The position numbers and the translations under genes were made by a program. Source: Kaistella palustris DSM 21579 (GTDB lineage Bacteria > Bacteroidota > Bacteroidia > Flavobacteriales > Weeksellaceae). From it: a DNA stretch of 64,000 nucleotides. The notes under the pieces were generated by a model that was not told the DNA's origin, did no database searches, and saw only the letters and a list, made by a program, of their open reading frames with translations. This document shows, piece by piece, positions 44,777 to 54,337 of this stretch. The stretch lies in the NCBI RefSeq assembly GCF_000422265.1, contig NZ_AULL01000016.1:1-64000 (forward strand). The letters are read 5' to 3'. Within the stretch, counting starts at the first letter, position 1. Each line of letters opens with the position of its first letter.

Positions 44777-46612
44777 TTAAAACTCTTCATTTTCGTTCCA
44801 CTGCGATTCATCGAAGGAATGACTGTCTTCGGCTAAAAGTTCAGCCTCTCTTTCAAGATACTCTTTCATTGAAAAGGTGACGCTGTCTGTGGTCAGTTCT
44901 TTTGCAAGTTTGCGTGTCATTGCTTTGTCGATAAGTGTAAATCTCTTCCCGAGGCGGCGCGCGGCATACGCCCGCATACCGGTAGCTTTCAGAATGTCAA
45001 CTGCCATATTTACAGCGGTCCCGAATGTTTCACGGTAGATGTTTTCTACACCGCTGTTGTAAAAATCGTAGGCATCGAGCCGGTTTTTTGCCCTTACAAA
45101 TATTTTGAGCTGCGGAAATTTTTGCCGCGCGTATTCCAGCACAAACTTGTTCTTCTCAGGGCTGTCCAGACAGAGTATGAGGAGATCTGCATTTTCTGCG
45201 CCGGCCGACCGTAGAATTCCCGGTTTGGAAGCATCGCCAAAATATACTTTAAAGCCGTTTGATCTCAAGAGATTTACGCGGTCCGGATCAATATCCAAAA
45301 CAGTTGCTTTAATGCCGTTTACGCGCAGGAGCCGTCCTACGGTGCTTCCAAAATGCCCGAATCCAACGATGATGATGCTTTTCTGTTTCACAGGTTCATT
45401 AATTTCGTCATCATGAATATTTGGTTGCGGCCAGCGCGGCGCTATAAATTTTTCGTTTATAATTAAAAGGATAGGCGTTATGCACATAGTGATCGCGGTG
45501 ATGGCGAGTAGCTGCGCATTCATTTTTGGATCAAGCAGATACAGATTAGTTGAGTAATTAATCAGCACAAAGGCAAATTCCCCGATCTGCGAAAGCGCAA
45601 AGGCAGTAAGGAAGGCCTGATCTATTTTAAGTTTAAAAAACTTGGATATACCGAAAAGCACCGCAAACTTCACCGTCAGAACCACTACTGTAGTGGTGAA
45701 GATAAACATGGGATCCTCCATGATGATGAAGAAATTGATCGTGGCGCCCACGCTCACGAAGAAAACCGCCAGCAGCAAACCTTTGAATGGGTCGATCTGA
45801 CTTTCGAGTTCGTGGCGGAATTCGCTGGTGGCCAACATTACCCCTGCGATGAAGGCGCCAAGCGCGGGGCTGAGTCCCACAGCATCCATAAGTTCCGATA
45901 CTCCGATAACCAGAAAGAGCGATGAAGCAGTCAGAAGTTCATTCATGCCTGAGCGGGACACATACCTCAGAAACGGAACAAATACGTACCGCCCCAGAAT
46001 AATCAGCAGAAAAACACCCAGAAAGATCGAGAACGGTTGCAGCCAGTCGGGCAAATATTGTAACAGGATCTGCTGTTCTTTATCATCCGGTCTGCGGGCC
46101 AAGACAGGTAATAAGGCTAAAATCGGGATCACCGAAATATCCTGGAAGAGTAAAATTGAAAACGAAGCTTCACCAGCCTGCGTGCGGAAAATATTCTTTT
46201 CCTTCAGTGTCTGCAGAACGATCGCTGTGGAGGAAAGTGCGAAACACAGCGCAGCAACCAGCGCCTGATCGGACCGCCATTTAGCAATGTAGAAGATGAG
46301 GAAAAGTATGCCAACCGTAAGCAGCATCTGGCTGAGACCCATGCCAAGGATCTTCTTCCGGATCTTCCAGAATTTTTGGGGTTCAATCTCCAGACCGATC
46401 AGAAAAAGCAGCATGATCACTCCAAATTCGGTGGTGTGCATGATGTCATTGGAATCATTGCCGGTAAGTTTTAAAACAAAAGGACCAATGATGATTCCAC
46501 CCAAAATAAAACCGATCACCGAGCTTAAACCAAGTTGGCGAACGAGCGGAACCATAATAATCGCAGCACCCAGAAAAATAAGTGCGGTCATTGCAAGTGA
46601 ATTCTCCATCAT
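44777..46612 (-). CDS. kefC: KefC-type potassium/proton antiporter
   Basis: A 611-aa monovalent cation:proton antiporter-2 (CPA2). Twelve or so membrane helices fill residues 1-385 (with GLSPALGAFIAGVMLATSEF and HELESQIDPFKGLLLAVFFVSVG), followed by a TrkA-N/RCK Rossmann domain (IIIVGFGHFGSTVGRLL, near 405-420) that binds nucleotide, and a charged tail rich in Glu. E. coli KefC effluxes potassium when electrophiles form glutathione adducts, acidifying the cytosol for protection. Its start overlaps the stop of the KefG-like gene (ATGA), so antiporter and ancillary subunit are coupled. Whether glutathione or another thiol gates it here is unknown. Confidence 0.9.
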   Translation of the reverse strand: MMENSLAMTALIFLGAAIIMVPLVRQLGLSSVIGFILGGIIIGPFVLKLTGNDSNDIMHTTEFGVIMLLFLIGLEIEPQKFWKIRKKILGMGLSQMLLTVGILFLIFYIAKWRSDQALVAALCFALSSTAIVLQTLKEKNIFRTQAGEASFSILLFQDISVIPILALLPVLARRPDDKEQQILLQYLPDWLQPFSIFLGVFLLIILGRYVFVPFLRYVSRSGMNELLTASSLFLVIGVSELMDAVGLSPALGAFIAGVMLATSEFRHELESQIDPFKGLLLAVFFVSVGATINFFIIMEDPMFIFTTTVVVLTVKFAVLFGISKFFKLKIDQAFLTAFALSQIGEFAFVLINYSTNLYLLDPKMNAQLLAITAITMCITPILLIINEKFIAPRWPQPNIHDDEINEPVKQKSIIIVGFGHFGSTVGRLLRVNGIKATVLDIDPDRVNLLRSNGFKVYFGDASKPGILRSAGAENADLLILCLDSPEKNKFVLEYARQKFPQLKIFVRAKNRLDAYDFYNSGVENIYRETFGTAVNMAVDILKATGMRAYAARRLGKRFTLIDKAMTRKLAKELTTDSVTFSMKEYLEREAELLAEDSHSFDESQWNENEEF

Positions 46613-47130
46613 GAATCTTTCAGGTTTTTCTTGATTTTTTCGGAAAATTCCAGCAGTTCGGTCTTATCAAGATCATCTGCTTTATATACTTCTATAATAT
46701 TTTTTACTTCGATATTATTTACTTTTAGTGAGAGTGTCAGTGATTTCAGCAGATCGGAAACCGTAGTTCCGTACATGCCGCCTTCCAGATAGTTTTCCTC
46801 TTTGCCGCCGACCGTTACTACGATAAAGGCGTCTTTGTTCTGTAGCGGATGATTTACTTCTGCATTCCAGGTCATATCAAAAACTTCGTCGATCCAAAGT
46901 TTTAAAAGCGGCGGCAATGAAAACCAGATCAGCGGAAAATGAAAAATCAACCGTTCGTACTGCCGGATCCGCTTGCGCTCGCGAAACGTGGGTATATGAA
47001 AATCCGGAAATTCCTCATATAAATCCTTGAAATCCAGCTCGGCCATGTCTCCGTAAACCTTTATCAATTCGATATTGGCGGTTGAATATTCATAATAAGG
47101 ATGGGCAAAAAGAACGAGGGTTTTTTTCAA
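46609..47130 (-). CDS. KefG/KefF-like NAD(P)H oxidoreductase, Kef regulator
   Basis: A 173-aa flavodoxin-fold quinone oxidoreductase: TLVLFAHPYYEYSTAN (residues 4-19, FMN-binding start), LIFHFPLIWFSLPPLLKLWIDEVF (near 63-86) and VTVGGKEENY. In E. coli, KefF and KefG bind KefC/KefB and are needed for full activity. Gene overlap with kefC (4 bp) supports that role. The start is TTG (47130). No in-frame ATG precedes the first flavodoxin strand. First gene of the pair. Confidence 0.87.
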   Translation of the reverse strand: MKKTLVLFAHPYYEYSTANIELIKVYGDMAELDFKDLYEEFPDFHIPTFRERKRIRQYERLIFHFPLIWFSLPPLLKLWIDEVFDMTWNAEVNHPLQNKDAFIVVTVGGKEENYLEGGMYGTTVSDLLKSLTLSLKVNNIEVKNIIEVYKADDLDKTELLEFSEKIKKNLKDS

Positions 47131-47214
47131 GATTTTGAAGTTTCCATAAAAATAATGAAAAAAATTAAATTCTTCCTGTAATCAGAAAAAAAATTAAATC
47201 GGTATTTTTGAAAT

Positions 47215-48366
47215 ATGAAGGTAATAAAAGTCGATTCCCCTGCGGATAAAAATGAATTTCTGGAGTTCCCCGTACGCCTCTTTCGCAAGGACAAAAATTA
47301 TATCCGTCCGCTCGATAAAGATATTGAAGAAGTATTTGATCCCCAAAAAAATAAGTTTTTCCGCTTTGGCGAATGCGAAAGGTTCCTCTTTAAAAATGAG
47401 AAAAACGAAACTGTAGGAAAGATCGCGGTTTTCATCAATAAAAAATATAAACAGCAGCAGCCGACAGGTGGCTTTGGTTTTTTCGACTGTGTTAATGATC
47501 AGCAGACTGCAGATTTTATTTTTGATTTTGCTAAGGATTATCTTCAGAAAAAGGGAATGGAAGCGATGGATGGGCCGATAAATTTTGGTGAGCGCGATAA
47601 ATTCTGGGGTTTGCTAACGGATGGTTTTTTCGAGCCGCTGTTTGGTATGAATTATAATCCACCTTATTATCGTGATCTTTTTCAGAATTATGGTTTTCAA
47701 GTTTACTTTAATCAGTTGTGTTTTGGCAGAAAAATCCACGATGCCGTACCGGAGAGTTTTATGGAAATGCATGCACGGATTTCCCGCAACAGCGATATTT
47801 CAGCGAAAAGAATGAAAGCCGGCCAAATTGAAAAGTTTGCCAAAGACTTTACTGCCGTTTATAACAAAGCCTGGGCGTCGCATGCGGAAGGTAAGCAACT
47901 TTCGGAAGCGCAGACACTGAGGCTTTTCAGCACGCTGAAGCCGGTGATCAACGACCATATTTCCTGGTTTGTGTATGAAAAAGAAACGCCGATCGCAGTC
48001 TGGATGAATATCCCGGACCTGAATCAATGGTTTAAATATCTGAACGGAAAGTTTGGTATTTTGGAAAAACTCAGGTTTTTACTGCTGAAATATTTTAAAA
48101 AGAATAAAAAAATGGTCGGTTTGGTTTTTGGCATTGTGCCGGAATGGCAGCGGAAAGGCATTGATGGATTCATGATTTGGGAAGGGACAAAACACTTCCG
48201 CGAAAAAACGGATTTTGAAGATTATGAAATGCAGTGGATTGGCGACTTTAATCCCAAGATGATCAATATAGCGGAAAATTTAAATACGGAGATCACGAGA
48301 AAATTAGCAACTTACCGCTACCTTTTTGACCGTACCAAAGAATTTAAGCGACACCGAAGCCTTTAA
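47215..48366 (+). CDS. Acyltransferase-like (GNAT-fold) cytosolic protein
   Basis: A 383-aa soluble protein. It reads as a two-lobed GNAT-like protein of a type common in Bacteroidetes: PVRLFRKDKNYIRPLDKDIEEVF near the N-terminus, GPINFGERDKFWGLLTDGF near residue 120, and an acetyl-CoA-loop-like PEWQRKGID (near 305). Substrate and pathway are unknown. A -7 box (TATTTTTG, 47203-47210) ends only 4 bp before the ATG, with no good -33, suggesting a leaderless transcript. Convergent with recJ, 13 bp between stops. Confidence 0.75.
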   Translation: MKVIKVDSPADKNEFLEFPVRLFRKDKNYIRPLDKDIEEVFDPQKNKFFRFGECERFLFKNEKNETVGKIAVFINKKYKQQQPTGGFGFFDCVNDQQTADFIFDFAKDYLQKKGMEAMDGPINFGERDKFWGLLTDGFFEPLFGMNYNPPYYRDLFQNYGFQVYFNQLCFGRKIHDAVPESFMEMHARISRNSDISAKRMKAGQIEKFAKDFTAVYNKAWASHAEGKQLSEAQTLRLFSTLKPVINDHISWFVYEKETPIAVWMNIPDLNQWFKYLNGKFGILEKLRFLLLKYFKKNKKMVGLVFGIVPEWQRKGIDGFMIWEGTKHFREKTDFEDYEMQWIGDFNPKMINIAENLNTEITRKLATYRYLFDRTKEFKRHRSL

Positions 48367-48379
48367 TAAAAGGAACAGA

Positions 48380-50092
48380 TCAGTCGTGAAATCTCACGTC
48401 GCGAATATTCAGGTTGTAAGTTACGTTGCCCTTCCAGTGATTTTCCTCTACGGTAAAAGCCATATCAAAAGATCTGTGGCGGAAATCATCGGCATATTTT
48501 CCGAGTTTAAAACCTACGCATTCCAGGTTTTTACCTGTCGATTCCTGCCGTATGTAAAATTTAAGATGCGCCTCATCTTTGCCCATCGTTTTCACATAAC
48601 CTGCAACCTTTTGGTTTTTAAGGACAAAAACAGGTTTCATATTGTGCGGGCCAAATGGCGCCAGTTTGCGGTGGAAATTGAAGAAATCTTTATTAAGAAC
48701 ATCAATATCTACATCTGAATCGATTTTTATACTTGGCTGTTTCTGGTGTTCCTGGATTTTTTCAGCCACAGTTTTCTCAAATTTCTCGCGGAAGGTTTCG
48801 AACATGTGCCTTTCCATAGAAAGTCCTGCCGCTGCGGGGTGACCACCAAATTTCAGAAAACAGTCTGAGCAGATCTCTAAAGCGTGATGCACATCGAAAT
48901 CGGCAACCGACCGGGCAGAAGCCACCAATTCACCATTGTTTCCATCGGTAAAAACCAGGGTAGGCTTATAATAGGTTTCTATCAGTCTGGACGCCACGAT
49001 CCCAATTACTCCCTTGTTCCAGTTTGCGCCATATACAATGGTTGAGAAATTTTGGAGCTGGCCGCTTTCCTCAACCTGTAGCAAAGCTTCGGTAGTGCTG
49101 CTCATATCCATTTCCCGGCGGGAATCATTAAGACTGATGATGTCGTTTACGATCTGGTGCGCCTGTTTCAGATTGTCGGAAACCATGAGTTCAACAGCCG
49201 CTTTGCCGTGGGAAATCCGGCCGGCAGCATTTATTTTGGGTGCGATCTCGAAAACAATATTGGAAATTTCGAAGGTGGCAAGTTTGTCGGCAGGGATCAG
49301 CAGCCGAAGGCCTAAGTTGCGGGATTTGCGCAGAATCTTTAAACCCTGTTTTGCCAACACACGGTTTTCACCTGTCATAGAAACAATATCCGCCGCAATA
49401 GAAATGGCCAGCAGGTCTGTAAGTTCAAAAAGTTCGGCTTCAGGAATTTTATAGATCGTGTTTAAGCCCTGACACAGTTTAAAACCCACGCCGCAACCTG
49501 AAAGTTCCTTGAAAGGATATCTGCAGTCCTTGCGTTTTGGATCCAGAACTGCAACGGCAGCAGGAATTTCCTCACCCGGAAGGTGATGGTCGCAGATAAT
49601 AAAATCTATTCCTAAAGCCGTGGCATACTCAACTTTGTCGATGGCTTTAATGCCGCAATCCAGCGCTATAATGACCGAAAATCCGTTTTCTTTGGCGAAA
49701 TTAATTCCTTCTACAGAAATTCCGTAACCTTCGATATTTCGGTCGGGAATATAATAATCGAGGTATTTTTTATCAACAATCTTGCTGAGGTAGAGATACA
49801 TTAATGCTACGGCGGTGGTACCATCCACATCGTAATCGCCATAAACCAGAATTTTCTCACCATTCTCAATCGCGGTGGCAATCCGGTCTACAGCAAGCTG
49901 CATATCCTTCATTAAGAACGGATTGTGAATATCGTTGAGGTTGGGTTTAAAGAATTCGCGTGCTTTCTGATAATTGTCGATGCCACGCAGAACCAGGATC
50001 TTGGATTCGAAGGTGCCAAAACCAAGTGAGGTACTCAGCGCGTCTACAGTTTCTTCATCAGGCTCCGGGCTGTAAATCCATTTTTGGTTCAT
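48380..50092 (-). CDS. recJ: Single-stranded-DNA-specific exonuclease RecJ
   Basis: A 570-aa 5'-3' exonuclease of the DHH family, used in recombination and mismatch repair. Seen: VYGDYDVDGTTAVALMYL (motif I, near residue 75), IALDCGIKA (motif II), ICDHHLPGE (DHH motif III), GCGVGFKL, and the C-terminal DHHA1 part with FGGHPAAAGLS (near 415). An OB-like domain ends the protein. I chose ATG 50092 (MNQKWIYSPEP). The open frame continues to 50161, but the extra 23 residues are basic and unlike RecJ. Convergent with the acyltransferase-like gene. Confidence 0.95.
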   Translation of the reverse strand: MNQKWIYSPEPDEETVDALSTSLGFGTFESKILVLRGIDNYQKAREFFKPNLNDIHNPFLMKDMQLAVDRIATAIENGEKILVYGDYDVDGTTAVALMYLYLSKIVDKKYLDYYIPDRNIEGYGISVEGINFAKENGFSVIIALDCGIKAIDKVEYATALGIDFIICDHHLPGEEIPAAVAVLDPKRKDCRYPFKELSGCGVGFKLCQGLNTIYKIPEAELFELTDLLAISIAADIVSMTGENRVLAKQGLKILRKSRNLGLRLLIPADKLATFEISNIVFEIAPKINAAGRISHGKAAVELMVSDNLKQAHQIVNDIISLNDSRREMDMSSTTEALLQVEESGQLQNFSTIVYGANWNKGVIGIVASRLIETYYKPTLVFTDGNNGELVASARSVADFDVHHALEICSDCFLKFGGHPAAAGLSMERHMFETFREKFEKTVAEKIQEHQKQPSIKIDSDVDIDVLNKDFFNFHRKLAPFGPHNMKPVFVLKNQKVAGYVKTMGKDEAHLKFYIRQESTGKNLECVGFKLGKYADDFRHRSFDMAFTVEENHWKGNVTYNLNIRDVRFHD

Positions 50093-50367
50093 AATCTCAC
50101 AAAAATAGAAATTTTTAATGAGTTTTTTTTTGAACGGTCGGAAAGTGGCAAAATAGAGCACTTTCTTAATTCTTTCAATCCATTTGAAATGCTGAATGTC
50201 ATTTATAAAATTAAGGATGAACTTGGTTTAACTTTTAATAAATATAAACTGATTTTCAGTTCACAAAAACAAAGTTTTATAGTAAAGTATAAATTTTTAA
50301 TAAAAAAATAAATCCAAACAAAATCTTCTGTCGTAATTATAATTATCAACCAATAAATAAAATTATT

Positions 50368-51075
50368 ATGGAAAAACAGATTCAGGTATCGAACAGAGGA
50401 GCAACCCTGGATACCAGCAGAAGAAATTTTTTGAAACTGGGCGGCGTAGGACTTGTGGTAGCAGGTCTTACTCTGGCCGGCTGTAGAGAAGACGATTACC
50501 AGTATATTGAAGATCCGGTTTTTGATCTGGGGATGGGCGATGTAGGTATTTTAAATTATGCGTACGCGCTGGAACAATTGGAAGCCGATTTTTACACTAA
50601 GGTGGTCAACAGCTTTTACTCGGGTATTTCAAGTGTGGAAAAGCAGCTGTTTACGGATATCTATAATCATGAAGTAATTCACCGCGATTTTTTCAAAGCT
50701 GCCTTAACTGCTGCCACACCGCATGTTTTGCCTACTCTGGAATTTAAATATGACAATATCGACTTCAAAAGCCGTGATTCCATACTTGCAACTGCAAAAG
50801 CGCTGGAGGATACCGGTGTCGCCGCGTACAACGGAGCGGGTAAATTCATTACGAATCTGGATTATCTGGTAATTGCCGGTAAGATTGTAAGTGTGGAAGC
50901 GCGACATGCTTCAGCGATCCGTGATATCATCAATCCAGGGTCGGGAGATTTCTCGGGCGACGACGTGGTAAATTCCAATGGACTCGATGTGGTCAAAGAT
51001 CCGAAAGATATTGTTGCAGCTGCCGGCTCCTTCTTCAAAACTCCATTTACCTGGAAAGAACAGGGGATCGGTTAA
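50368..51075 (+). CDS. Tat-exported ferritin-like protein (lipoprotein)
   Basis: A 235-aa protein whose N-terminus carries a twin-arginine signal (SRRNFLKLGG at residues 16-25) and a lipobox ending in Cys (LTLAGC, Cys39). It is thus probably exported folded and lipid-anchored. The body is a ferritin-like four-helix domain (Ferritin_2): metal-ligand-type residues appear as EQLEADFY, NHEVIHRDF (ExxH), ALEDTGVAAY and VSVEARHAS (ExxH). The Tat route fits a cofactor-bearing protein. Iron binding is inferred from these motifs. It is followed after 23 bp by a second Ferritin_2 gene, so the two form an operon. Confidence 0.87.
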   Translation: MEKQIQVSNRGATLDTSRRNFLKLGGVGLVVAGLTLAGCREDDYQYIEDPVFDLGMGDVGILNYAYALEQLEADFYTKVVNSFYSGISSVEKQLFTDIYNHEVIHRDFFKAALTAATPHVLPTLEFKYDNIDFKSRDSILATAKALEDTGVAAYNGAGKFITNLDYLVIAGKIVSVEARHASAIRDIINPGSGDFSGDDVVNSNGLDVVKDPKDIVAAAGSFFKTPFTWKEQGIG

Positions 51076-51098
51076 TTACTAATTTTAAAATAGATATT

Positions 51099-51908
51099 AT
51101 GAACTTACTAAAAATATTAGATCAGCTTTCGGATGATAAATTTTTCACCACCGAAACGTCTCGCGCAGGGAGTCTGTCGCAACTTACAAACTTTGGGAAA
51201 AAAGCAGCGCTTGCTGCGATTCCTGTAGGCCTTGGTTCCTTTATGGCTACATCAGCAAAAGCAGAAACCACTGCTGTATCCGGTTTTGCCGCGGCATCTG
51301 CATTGGTTGAGGCGTTAAAGCTCGCATTAACATTAGAATATCTGGAAGATGAATATTACAGAAGAGGGCTGGCGCAGTCCGGTTTAATCCCAGGTGCCGA
51401 CCGGGTAGTTTTTCAACAGATCAGCAAACACGAAACCGCGCATGTCGCGTTTTTGAAAGCTGCGCTTACATCGCTGGGTGAAATGCCGGGTGCACAGCCG
51501 AATTTTGATTTTACCGCCGGCGGAAATTTTCAGCCTTTCAGCGATTATCAGCAGTTTATGACTTTGGCCCAGGCTTTTGAAGATACCGGGGTTCGTGCAT
51601 ATAAAGGGCAGGCAGGAAATGTGGCCTCGGATAAAGGAGTTTTACAGGCTGCACTGCAGATTCACTCGGTGGAAGCCAGGCATGCTTCAAAAGTGAGGAG
51701 AATGCGCGCAAATAAAGGTTGGATCGAGCTTGCCAATGGCGGGAATATGCCGCCTGCAACTGACCCGGTTTATGCAGGTGAACAGAATGTGACACAGGCA
51801 GGTTATAATACCTCAACTTTATTTGGAGCAGCCGCGGGATCAGCTTCTTTCGACGAAATTCTTACCGGTGATCAGGCCACGGCTATTGCAAGCCTTTTCA
51901 TTGCCTGA
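51099..51908 (+). CDS. Exported ferritin-like protein, second copy
   Basis: A 269-aa Ferritin_2 protein. A signal-type segment lies at about residues 34-56 (KKAALAAIPVGLGSFMATSA), preceded by a longer polar N-region with no twin arginine (the nearest is TSRAGS), so the export route is unclear. Likely metal ligands: LEYLEDEYY, SKHETAHVAF (ExxH), AFEDTGVRAY and HSVEARHAS (ExxH), in the same order as its neighbour. It ends with a C-terminal extension (about residues 205-269) that the first copy lacks. The two probably act together in iron handling or oxidative defence in the envelope. Bidirectional terminator follows. Confidence 0.86.
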   Translation: MNLLKILDQLSDDKFFTTETSRAGSLSQLTNFGKKAALAAIPVGLGSFMATSAKAETTAVSGFAAASALVEALKLALTLEYLEDEYYRRGLAQSGLIPGADRVVFQQISKHETAHVAFLKAALTSLGEMPGAQPNFDFTAGGNFQPFSDYQQFMTLAQAFEDTGVRAYKGQAGNVASDKGVLQAALQIHSVEARHASKVRRMRANKGWIELANGGNMPPATDPVYAGEQNVTQAGYNTSTLFGAAAGSASFDEILTGDQATAIASLFIA

Positions 51909-51959
51909 TTGCTATTAATGGTGGTCAGTTTCTTTCGGGATCTCCAACTTTTATTTCAC

Positions 51960-51992
51960 AAAAAAAACCGCTCATTGAAGAACGGTTTTTTT
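51960..51992. terminator. Bidirectional terminator
   Basis: Stem AAAAACCG (51963-51970) with CGGTTTTT (51983-51990), with A and T runs on either side. It lies between the convergent ferritin-like operon and ABC-F gene. Confidence 0.85.
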
Positions 51993-52012
51993 TATATATG
52001 AGAGGAAGTGAT

Positions 52013-53749
<1,737 letters not shown>

Positions 53750-53801
53750 TTAAAACGCGAAAATTTTAACAGTCGTTATCAGTTGGTAAAAAACATAAAA
53801 A

Positions 53802-54260
53802 ATGAAGATCGAAAAATCCGTCAATATTTTTAATAAACGCGCCCGGTATGAGTATGAGCTTTCCGAGGAAACCGAGGCTGGGATGGTGCTGACAGGGACT
53901 GAGATCAAAGCTTTGCGCTCCTCCAAAGCAAGTATTACGGAGGCTTTTTGCCAGATAATCGATGGTGAACTTTATATCATTAACATGACAATTGATGAGT
54001 ATAAACTCGGTACGTTTTACAATCACAAAATAAAAAGGGAACGGAAGTTGCTGTTGCACAAAAGAGAATTGCAAAAGTTTGAAAAAAAACTGAAAGACGT
54101 TGGAAATACGATAATCCCTTTAAAATTGTATATTAATGATAGGGGAAAAGCTAAAATTCTTATAGCACTCGGCCGCGGTAAAAAACTGTACGACAAAAGA
54201 GAAGGAATAAAAGAAAGAGAAAACAAGAGAAATCTTGACAGAATATTAAAGAAAAGTTAA
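53802..54260 (+). CDS. smpB: SsrA-binding protein SmpB
   Basis: A 152-aa RNA-binding protein that delivers tmRNA to stalled ribosomes. Seen: NKRARYEYEL, GMVLTGTEIKALRSSKASI, KRERKLLLHKREL, and the C-terminal basic tail KKLYDKREGIKERENKRNLD that follows the mRNA channel. Length is normal. Single gene. The OmpA gene 77 bp downstream has its own promoter. Confidence 0.95.
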   Translation: MKIEKSVNIFNKRARYEYELSEETEAGMVLTGTEIKALRSSKASITEAFCQIIDGELYIINMTIDEYKLGTFYNHKIKRERKLLLHKRELQKFEKKLKDVGNTIIPLKLYINDRGKAKILIALGRGKKLYDKREGIKERENKRNLDRILKKS

Positions 54261-54277
54261 AATAAGATCTTAAAACT

Positions 54278-54308
54278 TTGCTTTTAAAGAAAATTTATAT
54301 TTATTTTG
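54278..54308 (+). promoter_or_regulatory. Probable promoter of the OmpA-like gene
   Basis: TTG at 54278-54280 and TTATTTTG at 54301-54308, 20 bp apart. The -7 box differs from TAnnTTTG in one position. The start codon is 29 bp beyond. Confidence 0.45.
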
Positions 54309-54337
54309 CATTATCAATTATTTAATCATTTAATTCT

